NCBI RefSeq assembly: GCF_016863535.1
Contig: NZ_BOPB01000014.1
Location: 62,001-126,000, forward strand
DNA length: 64,000 nt
From: Micromonospora lutea
Lineage (GTDB): Bacteria; Actinomycetota; Actinomycetes; Mycobacteriales; Micromonosporaceae
Reading direction: 5' to 3'
Shown: piece after piece, positions 49,649 through 58,593 of the stretch
Layout: the number at the start of each line of letters is the position of its first letter
Position numbering within the stretch: the first letter of the stretch is position 1
Program-made: the position numbers and the translations under genes
Notes under the pieces: model-generated
The model's input: the letters and a program-made list of their open reading frames with translations, nothing else
Told to the model about the DNA's origin: nothing
Database searches by the model: none

Positions 49649-50537
49649 GGCCGTACTCCTGTTCGCCGCGCCAGAAGTAAAGGTAGCCGCCCACCCCTGC
49701 GAGGGCCGCCCAGCCGAGCGCGATCAGCCAGGTCAGCGGCAGCGAGTCGTTGAGCAGGTGAGTGTCCTCCAGCAGCGACATGCGGGCCAGCTCGATGTAG
49801 ATCAGCATCGGGTTGTACTGCACCACAGCGGTCGCCCAGCTCGGCAGGTTCTCGGCGAAGAGGTGGACGCTGTAGAGCACCCCGGAGCCGTACATCCAGG
49901 CCCGCAGCACGAAGGGCATGACCTGCTTGAGGTCGGTGGCCTTCGCACCCAGTCGGGCCACCGCCATGGTCAGCCCGGCGTTGAAGACCGTCTGGAGCAG
50001 CACCGCCGGCACCAGCATCAGCCACATCAGGGTGATCGGCTCACCGCTGACCACCACGATCGCCAGCAGCACCACGAGCGAGCCGACCAGTTGCTGGAAC
50101 TGGGTGGCGGTGATGGCCAGCGGCAGGCAGGCCCGGGGGAAGTGCAGGGCGCGGATCAGCCCGAGGTTGCCGCTGATTGCCTGGGTGCCCTGCTGCACGC
50201 TGACCTGGGTGAAGTTGAAGATGAACAGCCCGGTGGTCAGGTAGGCGATGAAGTTGGGGATGCCGCGGCTCTGTTCGAGCACCAGGCCGAAGATCAGGTA
50301 GTAGACCGCCGCGTTGGTCAGCGGGGTGAGCACCTGCCACAGCTGCCCGAGCCGGGCGTTGCTGAACGACGCGGTCAGCTTGGCGTGGGCGTACGCGGAG
50401 ATGAAGTGCCGGTAGCGCCACAGTTGGCCGCTGTAGCGGCCGATCGAGGGCCGCTCGCCGGCCACCCGCAGCCCGTGTCGGGCAGCCAGCTGGGCTGGGG
50501 TCAGGCCGGAGTCGGGGTCGGCCAGCAGGTTGGCCAT
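49641..50537 (-). CDS. tagG: ABC-2-type permease for wall-polymer export (TagG-like)
   Basis: A 298-residue membrane protein of the ABC-2 family with six transmembrane helices in residues 70-285. The first 45 residues (ADPDSGLTPAQLAARHGLRV) are soluble and probably cytoplasmic. Motifs such as RLGQLWQVLTPLTNAAVYYLIFG and FTQVSVQQGTQAISGN and the final short helix match O-antigen/teichoic-acid export permeases. It is the first gene of the minus-strand unit permease, ATPase, fused cytidylyltransferase, polymerase. It diverges from the TetR-type gene with 180 bases between. Confidence 0.9.
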   Translation of the reverse strand: MANLLADPDSGLTPAQLAARHGLRVAGERPSIGRYSGQLWRYRHFISAYAHAKLTASFSNARLGQLWQVLTPLTNAAVYYLIFGLVLEQSRGIPNFIAYLTTGLFIFNFTQVSVQQGTQAISGNLGLIRALHFPRACLPLAITATQFQQLVGSLVVLLAIVVVSGEPITLMWLMLVPAVLLQTVFNAGLTMAVARLGAKATDLKQVMPFVLRAWMYGSGVLYSVHLFAENLPSWATAVVQYNPMLIYIELARMSLLEDTHLLNDSLPLTWLIALGWAALAGVGGYLYFWRGEQEYGRG

Positions 50538-50694
50538 GGGGATGGGCGCTCCGATCTGTCGTGCCGGCGTTATGTGTCGCGACGAGAGAATCTAGCGTGG
50601 CCAGTGCGGGAGCGCCGCCCCCGGTCGCTGGCTGGACAGTAGTCCGAATTACGTCGGGACGCAACCGTACCGTCGTTGCGCTACGCTGTTCCCC

Positions 50695-50721
50695 GTGACA
50701 GTCGAGAAGAGTCCCAGGTGA
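50695..50721 (+). other. Short leader reading frame from an imperfect duplication at the TetR start
   Basis: GTGACAGTCGAGAAGAG (50695) and GTGACGGCCGAGAAGAG (50718) are near-identical copies 23 bases apart. The first copy opens an eight-codon frame whose TGA overlaps the GTG of the regulator gene (GTGA), so the two could be translationally coupled. It may also be a chance duplication of the start region. Confidence 0.4.
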
Positions 50722-51356
50722 CGGCCGAGAAGAGGCGCACACCAGCCGGGGCGGCGGTGCTCCGTGGTGAGATCACCACGGCCATCCGTCGTGCCCTCAT
50801 GCAGGAACTCGCCGCGGTCGGTTACGGCCGGCTCTCCATCGAGGCGGTGGCCCGCCGGGCCGGGGTCAGCAAGACCGCGGTCTACCGTCGGTGGAACTCC
50901 AAGCTCGACCTCGTGCTGGAGGTGGTGGCCGCCGCCGCGGGCGGTCGGCTGCCCGCGCTGGACACCGGCAGCCTGCGTGGTGACCTGTCACTGCTGTTCC
51001 AGGTGGTGGCGCACGCGCTGGGCCACCCGTTGGCCTCGCAGATCATCCCCGATCTGCTGGCCGAGGCGGCCCGTAACCCGACCATCGACGAAACCCTCCA
51101 ACGGGTGCTGCGGGCTCGGCAGCAGGAGGTCGCCGGCGAGTTGATCGCTCGGGCGGTGCGGCGCGGCGAACTTCCCGCCGACACCGACCCCGACGCGGCG
51201 GTCGACCTGATCGTCGGGCCGCTGTACTGGCGGATCGCGATCGCCCGCACCTCGATCTCCGACAGCTACCTGGAAACCCTGGTCGAGTCGGTGGCGCTGG
51301 CGCTCGGTGCCCAGGACACGGTGCCCCGACAGCGGTCAGTGCCGGGCCCTGGTTGA
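50718..51356 (+). CDS. TetR-family transcriptional regulator
   Basis: A 212-residue regulator. The N-terminal DNA-binding domain has TTAIRRALMQELAAVGYGRL, then AVARRAGVSKTAVYRRWNSK, a standard TetR helix-turn-helix. The C-terminal ligand domain (about 75-205) fits the TetR_C_11-like group. The start GTG at 50718 is preceded by AGAAGAG. It diverges from the permease gene of the polymer operon, so it may regulate that operon or itself; the ligand is unknown. Confidence 0.85.
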   Translation: MTAEKRRTPAGAAVLRGEITTAIRRALMQELAAVGYGRLSIEAVARRAGVSKTAVYRRWNSKLDLVLEVVAAAAGGRLPALDTGSLRGDLSLLFQVVAHALGHPLASQIIPDLLAEAARNPTIDETLQRVLRARQQEVAGELIARAVRRGELPADTDPDAAVDLIVGPLYWRIAIARTSISDSYLETLVESVALALGAQDTVPRQRSVPGPG

Positions 51357-51580
51357 ACACCGGTCGCCGTGGGTACGGCTGATCGGACCGGCCCCGGCCG
51401 GTCGCCGCACCGCGCGTCGGCTCGACTCGGCGACCCCGGGACGACTACTACTCTCGGTGTGGATCGTGCCGCAGGGCGCCGCCGCGCATGAGAAGTGCGT
51501 GGGCTCGACGGCTGTGCCGGAGTGAGAGTCGCCGCTGCGCAGTCCCGCCGTATCCAGCCCGTACGACGACAAGGACGCCC

Positions 51581-54022
51581 GTGTCGATGACCGACCAGAC
51601 CGTCGCCGTCGCCGCCCCCGAGCCGGCGCCGGCCGACGAGCCGACCGTCCCCGCGCCCGCCCGCCCCAGCCGGGCACGAGCGGTGGCGGGCCGGGTCCGG
51701 ACCGGCTTCGCCGCGATACCCGCCGTCCTGACCGACGGTGCGGTACTCGCGTTCGCGCTCTGGACGTTGCTCTACCACCTCGCGTTGCCGTTGGATCTCG
51801 CTCCGTCGCTGACGCTGCGGATCTGGCTGGTGACCGGCCCGGCACTGGCCCTGCTGGCCGTGGCGGCCCGACTCGCCCTGCGCTGGCGTCGACACCGTCG
51901 CGCCGCCCGGCCGAGCGTCCTCAGCTCTCCAGCGACCGACACCGTCGACGACACCGCGGCTGACGACGGCACGCCGGGCCGGGACATCGACGGCAGCGGC
52001 ACCGCGGCTGACGACGGCAGACCGGACCGGGACACCGCCGGCACGGCGACCGACACCGCCGGCACGGCACCTGTCGACGCGGCGGCGGACCAGCCGGACG
52101 CCGACGTCGCGACGGCGCAGCGGGGCGATGCTCCGGCGAGCGGCGCCGATGCGGCCCGGACATCGGACGCCGCGCAGCGCGACCCGGACGCGTCGGCGGC
52201 AGCCGGCGACAGCGCACCGGCGGCCCGCGCCGGACGAATGTCGGTGGCGCAGCGCTGGCTGACCGCGCTGGTCCTGCTGATCGGCACCGGTGCGGCGATC
52301 ACCGCAGGGGTGGCGGGCACCCCGGCCGGGGCCGGCCTGTCCTGGTGGCTGCCGGCCTCCGCCGGTGCGGTGGCGGCCGTGGGGGCGGTGCTGCTCACCT
52401 GGCGGATGTGGCGGGTCACCCCGCCGAGCACCCCGGCGGCACCGTCGCCGGGTGCCTGGCAGTCGGCGTACGCGCTGCTGATCGCCGGGGTGGCCGCGGT
52501 GGCCTCGCTCTACCTCGCCCGCAACACCCCCGACGACATCTACTACGTGGGACGGTCGGTGTGGGTGGCGGAACGGGACGTCGTACCGCTCAACGACTTC
52601 CTGTTCAGCGAGAATGTGCTGCCGCCGATGGCCTCGCAGCCCCCGGTCGCCAGCATCGAGGTGTTCGCTGGTGCGCTCGCCCGGTTCCTCTCCCTGCCGG
52701 CGGCCTCGGCGACCTGGTACGTGCTGTTGCCGATCATGGCCGTGCTCGCCGTGCTGGCGCTGTGGCGGTTGGTGCAGCGCTGGGCACCCCGGCGTCCGGT
52801 GCTCGCCTTCACCGTGGCCGTGGCGTTCCTCGCCCTGGTCTGTGGGCCGGACGCCGCCCTGGGCACCTTCCACCTGCCCCGGCTCTACCAGGGCAAGGGG
52901 ATGTTCGTCTCCGCGGTCGTCCCGCTGATGTGGCTCTACCTGACCCGCTGGTTCGACGACCGCTCCCGGCGTGCCCTGGTGCTGATCGTCGCGCTGTCGA
53001 TCACCGCGATCGGGCTGACCACCACCGCCGCGATCATCCTGCCACTGCTGGTCGGCGGGGCCGCCCTGATGATGCTGCTGGTGGGGCGGTGGAAGTCGGC
53101 GCTGGTGGCGGGCGTCGCCGCCCTCGCGTACCCGGTCGGGGTGGTCGCCGTCGCCCAGTTGCTCGTCGGATCCGCCAGCGAGGCCGCAGCGGATGTCAAC
53201 GTCTGGGACGCCCAGCAGACCTACCGGCGCACGTTCGAGGTCGGCATCGTGGGCGTGATCGGTGGCCTGGCCCTGTGGTGCGGCCCGTTGCTGGCCCGCC
53301 GCCGCACCCCGGCCCTGCTCGCGGCCGGCGGTGCTTTCACGCTCAGTGTGCTGCTGCTGCCGGGGGTCCTGGAGTGGCTCGGTGCGGTCACCGGCATCTC
53401 GGTGGTGCTGTGGCGGGTGCCGTGGCTGCTCGCGCTGCCGGCGCTGATCGGCCTGCTGTGCACCGTCTGGTTGCCGACCCGGCTGCGCAGCGTGCGAGCG
53501 CTGGTCGGGGTGGTGCTCGCCGGGGCGATGGTGGCCTCGTTCGCCATCTACGCCACCCCGATGTGGTCCGAGCGCAGCTGGGTGCAGGTGCACACCGAGC
53601 CCGCCTGGAAGATCCCGGAGCAGCGGCTGGGCATCGCGCAGTGGATCACCAGTCTCGACCGTCCGGACGGACTGTTGCTCGCGCCGGCGACCACCATGCG
53701 CGCCATGCCGATGGTGACCACCCGGGTGCGGGTGGTCCTGCCCCGCGACTTCTATCTGGTGGAGTACGACCTGGAATCCCAGTTCGCCCAGGATCGGCTG
53801 CTGCTGACCCGGTTCGCCAACAGCGGCGCGGCCGAAGGGCGGCCGACCCGCGAGCAGGTGGCCGGGGCGTTGGAGCGGCTGGACGTGGGAACGATCTGTG
53901 TGTACAGCGGAAACCGCTTCGCTCGTCGGACAGCCCAACGGTTGGGTTACACCGAGTTCGCCGAGCGGCCCCCGCCCGTACCCGACCAGCCCGGTGCCGT
54001 CACCTGCCTGCGTCGCGACTGA
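51581..54022 (+). CDS. Large multi-pass membrane protein (DUF6077-like), possible glycosyltransferase
   Basis: A 813-residue protein. Residues 1-55 are soluble and Pro/Ala-rich. Two hydrophobic helices (about 60-120) are followed by a 110-residue acidic, Asp/Ala/Thr-rich stretch with tandem near-repeats (such as DDGTPGRD and DDGRPDRD), and then about ten more helices in residues 240-660. The last 150 residues form a soluble domain outside the membrane. The pattern resembles polytopic GT-C-like glycosyltransferases, but no catalytic motif is certain. GTG 51581 has AAGGA five bases upstream. It sits between the TetR gene and a TagF-like gene on the same strand, so a role in assembling the wall polymer is likely. 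Confidence 0.7.
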   Translation: MSMTDQTVAVAAPEPAPADEPTVPAPARPSRARAVAGRVRTGFAAIPAVLTDGAVLAFALWTLLYHLALPLDLAPSLTLRIWLVTGPALALLAVAARLALRWRRHRRAARPSVLSSPATDTVDDTAADDGTPGRDIDGSGTAADDGRPDRDTAGTATDTAGTAPVDAAADQPDADVATAQRGDAPASGADAARTSDAAQRDPDASAAAGDSAPAARAGRMSVAQRWLTALVLLIGTGAAITAGVAGTPAGAGLSWWLPASAGAVAAVGAVLLTWRMWRVTPPSTPAAPSPGAWQSAYALLIAGVAAVASLYLARNTPDDIYYVGRSVWVAERDVVPLNDFLFSENVLPPMASQPPVASIEVFAGALARFLSLPAASATWYVLLPIMAVLAVLALWRLVQRWAPRRPVLAFTVAVAFLALVCGPDAALGTFHLPRLYQGKGMFVSAVVPLMWLYLTRWFDDRSRRALVLIVALSITAIGLTTTAAIILPLLVGGAALMMLLVGRWKSALVAGVAALAYPVGVVAVAQLLVGSASEAAADVNVWDAQQTYRRTFEVGIVGVIGGLALWCGPLLARRRTPALLAAGGAFTLSVLLLPGVLEWLGAVTGISVVLWRVPWLLALPALIGLLCTVWLPTRLRSVRALVGVVLAGAMVASFAIYATPMWSERSWVQVHTEPAWKIPEQRLGIAQWITSLDRPDGLLLAPATTMRAMPMVTTRVRVVLPRDFYLVEYDLESQFAQDRLLLTRFANSGAAEGRPTREQVAGALERLDVGTICVYSGNRFARRTAQRLGYTEFAERPPPVPDQPGAVTCLRRD

Positions 54023-54217
54023 CCAGGGCGGAACGTCGGCACGGCCGGTTTCGCCCGGCCCGGGGCGCTCGTCCCGTCCCGGCGGCTGGTGGTTTGGGGG
54101 AAAGATGCCGGATACCCGAGCGTTGTCCCGGAGGCGATTCGCGTTAAGGTCGCAGCTACGCTGGCGGCCGTCGAGGCGTATCCAGCCGGTCATCGATCTC
54201 TTTAGGGAGCGTTCTCG

Positions 54218-55975
54218 TTGTTCGGCACGTTGACTGCACGCGTCGGGGTCGCCGCGCGTGGCGCCCTGCTGGTGGCGTCCTACCTGATCCTGCTGGCCGC
54301 CGCCGCGCTCGGCTGGGTCGGTCTCTTCGCGGTGGCCGGCCTGGCGGCGGTCCTGGGGGAGTTCGCCATCGAGCGGTGGTCGCCGGCCACCATGACCCTG
54401 CTCCAGAAGGTCGGCATCAACCGGGTCTACCGCCAACTGGGTCGGGACCTGTCGGTCGTGCTGCTGGTGGCCGCCGAGGTGCCGCTGATCGACAGCGAGT
54501 TGACGCTGCTGCTCCTGCTGCCGGCCGCCGTGTGGGTGATCGCGGTCTTCGCCGGCGCGTTCAACCGGATGATCGACCGGCGTAACCCCATCTCGGCCCT
54601 GGTGCGCAACATCGACCTGGGGCCGCTGTCCGCGGCGCCCCGCCCGCCGCAGTGGGCCACCCGTTTCGTCGGCGACCGGTTGCCCTGGGTCAACGTGCTG
54701 CTGATTCCGGGTGCGGTCGTCACGGCCGTGGCCGGCGAGGTGGCGCCGATCTACCTGGCCGGGGCGGTGGCCGTCGGGCTGGCCGCGCTGATCGGCGGTA
54801 CGGTCGCGGTGACCTGGCTGCGCGGACGGGGCGCGGGGCAGAGCCCGCAGCTGCCCGCCGTGCAACGGTGGCTCGATCGCGACCGCCCGGAGGTGGCGCT
54901 CTACTTTGCCGGTCCGGCCAAGGACGTCTACCAGGCCAACATGTGGCTGGCGCCGATCGAGGCGCTCGGTCGGCCTGCGGTGGTGCTGATGCGCAGCAAA
55001 GAGGCGTTCACCGAACTGGCCGACACCCGGCTGCCGGTGGTCTGCGTACCGGCCGCACCGGACTTCATGAACCTCGACAAGAGCAGCATCCGGACCACCC
55101 TGTACGCGGCGAACGTCGGCCCGAACATCCACATGCTGCGCGAGCCCGGCATGAAGCACGTCTTCGTCGGCCACGGCGACAGCGACAAGGCGGCCAGCGT
55201 CAACCCGTACAGCAAGGTCTACGACGAGGTGTGGGTCGCCGGGCTGGCCGGTCGGGAGCGGTACGCCCGCGCCGGGGTGGGCGTGCTCGACGCCGACATC
55301 GTGGAGATCGGCCGCCCGCAACTGGCCGGCGTGCACACCTTCGGCTCGGAGTCGGTCAAGCGGCCCTTCACCGTGCTCTACGCGCCGACCTGGGAGGGCT
55401 GGCTCGACGACGACCCGTACCACACCTCGCTGGTGCTGATGGGTGACCGGATCATCGCCGGGCTGCTGGCCGTCCAGCCGGCGGTGCGCGTGGTCTACAA
55501 GCCGCACCCGTTGACCGGCACCCGCTCGAAGCAGGCCAAGGCGGTGCACGAGCGGATCGTGGCGAGGATCCGTGCGGCCGGCGGCGACGTCGACGCGAGC
55601 AGCCTGGACGGACCGGGGCACCGGGTCGTCACCGGGCGGGTGCCCGCGCTGTTCGACTGCTTCAACCAGACCGACCTGCTGGTCAGCGACGTGTCCAGCG
55701 TGGTGTCCGACTTCGTGCAGAGCCAGCGGCCGTACGTGGTGGCCAACCCCGCCGGGCTGCCCGAGGACGAGTTCCGTCGTTCCTTCCCGACCTCGCGGGC
55801 GGCGTACCTGCTGGCCGCCGACTGCGGGGAACTGGAGAAGATCGTGGCGGTGACCCGGGCCGGCGACGACCCGATGACCGAAGCCCGCCGGGAGCTGAAG
55901 ACCTACCTGCTCGGCCCGGCCGACGCCAACCCGATGGACCGGTTCGCCGAGGAGATCGGCCGGCTCTGCCGCTGA
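54218..55975 (+). CDS. TagF-like CDP-glycerol/CDP-ribitol glycerophosphotransferase family protein (plus-strand copy)
   Basis: A 585-residue paralogue of the product of 45443-47140. The membrane part covers residues 1-205, and the catalytic part has VGHGDSDKAASVNPYSKVYD, VGVLDADIVEIGRPQL, VLYAPTWEGWLDDDPY, YKPHPLTGTRSKQ and VSDVSSVVSDFVQSQRP. It would transfer polyol phosphate from a CDP-polyol to the growing polymer. TTG 54218 has GGGAG eight bases upstream. The gene follows the large membrane protein gene after 195 bases and ends with a perfect hairpin. Confidence 0.85.
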   Translation: MFGTLTARVGVAARGALLVASYLILLAAAALGWVGLFAVAGLAAVLGEFAIERWSPATMTLLQKVGINRVYRQLGRDLSVVLLVAAEVPLIDSELTLLLLLPAAVWVIAVFAGAFNRMIDRRNPISALVRNIDLGPLSAAPRPPQWATRFVGDRLPWVNVLLIPGAVVTAVAGEVAPIYLAGAVAVGLAALIGGTVAVTWLRGRGAGQSPQLPAVQRWLDRDRPEVALYFAGPAKDVYQANMWLAPIEALGRPAVVLMRSKEAFTELADTRLPVVCVPAAPDFMNLDKSSIRTTLYAANVGPNIHMLREPGMKHVFVGHGDSDKAASVNPYSKVYDEVWVAGLAGRERYARAGVGVLDADIVEIGRPQLAGVHTFGSESVKRPFTVLYAPTWEGWLDDDPYHTSLVLMGDRIIAGLLAVQPAVRVVYKPHPLTGTRSKQAKAVHERIVARIRAAGGDVDASSLDGPGHRVVTGRVPALFDCFNQTDLLVSDVSSVVSDFVQSQRPYVVANPAGLPEDEFRRSFPTSRAAYLLAADCGELEKIVAVTRAGDDPMTEARRELKTYLLGPADANPMDRFAEEIGRLCR

Positions 55976-55987
55976 CCGACGCGGCAC

Positions 55988-56018
55988 GCGCCCGGGACGA
56001 CAGCCTCGTCCCGGGCGC
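55988..56018 (+). terminator. Perfect 13-bp hairpin terminator
   Basis: GCGCCCGGGACGA pairs with TCGTCCCGGGCGC over CAGCC, 12 bases past the stop of the plus-strand TagF-like gene. Confidence 0.85.
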
Positions 56019-56110
56019 TCGCCGTCGAAACGGTTTTGTCTCGGTACCGGACCCGGTCCGCCGCTCCGGCGGGCATGCTCGAAGGGCAGGCCGCCGGCGA
56101 GGGGATGGGC

Positions 56111-56422
56111 ATGGAGAGCTACCACGAGGACTGGACCGACAGCCAGCGCGCGCTCTACGACGAGTGCTATCGCGCCGGTGCGGACTGGGCCGACGACCCG
56201 GACACGCCGTCCGAGGACGTGCAACACGTGATCAACCTGGCGGAGGCCGACGACGACACCCTCGCCGATGCCGAGATCGACTTCGCGCCGCTGATCGACG
56301 CGGTCACCGAGGCCACCGGTGAGGTCGTCACCACCGTGCCGGCCAGCCACGACGACCCCGGGTTCAAGGGGTTCGTGGACGGGGTGCGGGACGGCACCGC
56401 CGAGGAGACCTTCGGGCTCTGA
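56111..56422 (+). CDS. Small acidic hypothetical protein
   Basis: A 103-residue soluble protein, strongly acidic (DDDTLADAEIDFAPL), with two Trp and one Cys in the first third and no membrane segment. The start MESYHEDWTDSQRALYDECY at 56111 has GAGGGG six bases before it. An upstream frame extension exists but would cross the terminator region. I recognise no family. Clear third-position G/C and a good ribosome site support coding. Confidence 0.65.
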   Translation: MESYHEDWTDSQRALYDECYRAGADWADDPDTPSEDVQHVINLAEADDDTLADAEIDFAPLIDAVTEATGEVVTTVPASHDDPGFKGFVDGVRDGTAEETFGL

Positions 56423-56525
56423 GGTCCCGAACCACCGCCCCCCGGGCCTGTCCCTCCGTCCGGTCGTCTGCCACCATCTGGTCAACGCACTGGTGCGGGT
56501 TTGCAGACCGAACGGGGGAGGCCGG

Positions 56526-57182
56526 GTGCGCATCCTGCTGGTCGAGGACGACCGACGGGTGGCCGGCGCGCTGTTGTCGGCCCTGACCCGACGCGGATAC
56601 GAGGTGGAGCACGCCGCCACCGTCGCCGCCGCGCTCTCCGCCGCCCCCTGTGACCTGGTCCTGCTCGACCTCACGCTGCCCGACGGAGACGGCACCGACC
56701 TGTGCCGACAGTTGCGGCGGCGCAGCAGTCAGCTCGGCATCATCGCCGTGACCGCCCGTGGCGAGGAGCGCGACCGGGTGCTCGGCCTGCGACTCGGCGC
56801 GGACGACTACGTGGTGAAGCCCTTCTCGATGGTGGAACTCCAGGCCCGCATCGAGGCGGTGCTGCGCCGGGCCTCGCACGCCGCGCCGGAGCGCAACCTG
56901 ATCGAGGTCGGCCCGGTGTACATCGACGTGGCGGCCCGTACCGTCGCCGTGGCCGGTCGGCCGGTGTCGCTGACCCGCAAGGAGTTCGACGTCCTGCTTT
57001 CCCTGGCCCGGCAACCCGGCGTCGCGGTGCCCCGTGACCGGATCCTGCTCGACGCCTGGGGCACCACGTTCACCGATCGCCACACGGTCGAGGTGCACGT
57101 CGGTTCGCTGCGCGGCAAACTCGGCGACCCGCGCCTGGTGGAGACCGTCCGCGGCGTCGGATACCGGCTCCGGGACGAGTGA
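56526..57182 (+). CDS. OmpR-family two-component response regulator
   Basis: A 218-residue regulator. The receiver domain has Asp7/Asp8 in VEDDRRVAG, the phosphorylated Asp48 in LVLLDLTLPDGD, Thr76 and Lys98 in DYVVKPF. The C-terminal winged helix (about 125-218) has LTRKEFDVLLSLARQPG and GTTFTDRHTVEVHVGSLRGK. GTG 56526 has GGGGGAGG a few bases upstream. It is followed nine bases later by its histidine kinase, so the two form an operon. Confidence 0.93.
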   Translation: MRILLVEDDRRVAGALLSALTRRGYEVEHAATVAAALSAAPCDLVLLDLTLPDGDGTDLCRQLRRRSSQLGIIAVTARGEERDRVLGLRLGADDYVVKPFSMVELQARIEAVLRRASHAAPERNLIEVGPVYIDVAARTVAVAGRPVSLTRKEFDVLLSLARQPGVAVPRDRILLDAWGTTFTDRHTVEVHVGSLRGKLGDPRLVETVRGVGYRLRDE

Positions 57183-57191
57183 GGAGCCCGG

Positions 57192-58586
57192 GTGCGACGG
57201 CGGCTGGTGATCAGCTATCTGCTGCTGATGGTGCTGGTGGTGGTGGCGCTGGGCACGCCGTTGGCGGTGACCCTGACCACCCGGGAGACCGACCGGGTAC
57301 GGGCGGACCGGCTCGCTGACGCCACCCGCTTCGCGTCGCTGGCCGGGCCGGCGTTGCGCGACGGCACACCCGGCCCACTCGACCACGAGCTGGGCAGCTA
57401 CGACGAGCTGTACGGCATCGGCGCGGCGGTGGTGGACCGGGATCGGCGGGAGGTGGTGACCTCGGCGAGCTGGCAGGCGGCCCCGGGCACCCGAGAGGCG
57501 CTGGACGTCGCGCTGTCCGGGCAGCAGACCAGCGGACCGGACTCGGTCTGGCCGTGGGTGGACCGGCCGATCGTGGTGGCGGTGCCGATCAACGACGGCG
57601 GTGAGGTCCTCGGTGCGGTGGTCACCGCCACCCCCACCGACGGGGTCCGGCGGACCGTCGCCACCTGGTGGACGCTGGTCGCCGCCCTGGGTCTGCTCGC
57701 CGTGCTGGCCTGTGTGCTCACCGCGTTCGGACTGGCCGGGTGGGTGCTGCGCCCGGTCACCGAGCTGGACGCGGTCACCCACGAGATCGCCGAGGGCGAC
57801 CGTGGCGCCCGCGTGCAACACCGGCTGGGGCCGCCGGAGCTGCGTCGCCTGGCGAAGAGCTTCAACCACATGGCGGATGTGGTCTCCGACGTGATGGACC
57901 GGCAGCGCGCGTTCGTCGCGCACGCCAGCCACCAGCTCCGCAACCCGTTGACCGCGCTGCGGCTCCGGGTGGAGGAACTGGGGCCGAGCGTCAGCGACGA
58001 GCAGGGGCGGGCCGAGCACCAGCTGGCGTTGGAGGAGACCGACCGGCTCGCGCTGCTCCTCGACGCGTTGCTCACCCTCGCCCGCGCGGAACGCCACGAG
58101 AACCAGCGGGTCACCGTCGACGCGACAGCCGCGGCCGTGTCCCGGGTGGCGGCCTGGGACCCCCTGGCCCGCCACCGGTCGGTCACGCTACGTCTGGCCG
58201 CCGATCCGGGGCCGGTGTACGCCCGTACCGTGCCGACCGCCATCGACCAGGCGTTGGATGCGCTGATCGACAATGCGGTGAAGTTCAGCGGCGCGGGCGG
58301 CGAGGTGACGGTGACCGTCGCGGCCCGCGACGGCGGGACGACCCTGGAGGTACGCGACACCGGCCCGGGGATGACCAGCAGCCAGCTCGGCCGGGCCACC
58401 GAACGGTTCTGGCGGGCGCCGGAGGTGCAGAACGTCGACGGGGCCGGACTGGGCCTGACCATCGCCGCGGTGCTTGTCGACGCCTCCGACGGCCGGCTCG
58501 CCATGCAGCCGAACTCGCCTCGTGGCCTGGTCGCCACCCTGTGGTTCCCGCAGCCGACCGAGACCTCCGCGCAGCGGTCCGACTGA
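57192..58586 (+). CDS. Sensor histidine kinase
   Basis: A 464-residue membrane kinase. TM1 (residues 5-28) and TM2 (about 157-183) enclose an extracytoplasmic sensor of about 125 residues with GSYDELYGIGAAVVDRDRR, which looks like a small PAS/Cache-type fold. HAMP follows (184-236). The phospho-acceptor is His247 in AHASHQLRNPLTAL. The ATPase has N box NAVKFSGAGGEV, GPGMTSSQLG and GLGLTIAAVLV. The start is GTG 57192. The gene partner is the OmpR-type regulator; the TAXI lipoprotein gene is convergent with seven bases between. Confidence 0.92.
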   Translation: MRRRLVISYLLLMVLVVVALGTPLAVTLTTRETDRVRADRLADATRFASLAGPALRDGTPGPLDHELGSYDELYGIGAAVVDRDRREVVTSASWQAAPGTREALDVALSGQQTSGPDSVWPWVDRPIVVAVPINDGGEVLGAVVTATPTDGVRRTVATWWTLVAALGLLAVLACVLTAFGLAGWVLRPVTELDAVTHEIAEGDRGARVQHRLGPPELRRLAKSFNHMADVVSDVMDRQRAFVAHASHQLRNPLTALRLRVEELGPSVSDEQGRAEHQLALEETDRLALLLDALLTLARAERHENQRVTVDATAAAVSRVAAWDPLARHRSVTLRLAADPGPVYARTVPTAIDQALDALIDNAVKFSGAGGEVTVTVAARDGGTTLEVRDTGPGMTSSQLGRATERFWRAPEVQNVDGAGLGLTIAAVLVDASDGRLAMQPNSPRGLVATLWFPQPTETSAQRSD

Positions 58587-58593
58587 CCAGCCG

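Noticed and set aside
51266-56695. A very long open frame on the minus strand opposite the membrane protein and TagF-like genes
   Set aside because: It is antisense to three well-supported genes, is rich in Arg, Gly, Pro and Gln in the manner of a high-GC shadow frame, and shows no motifs.
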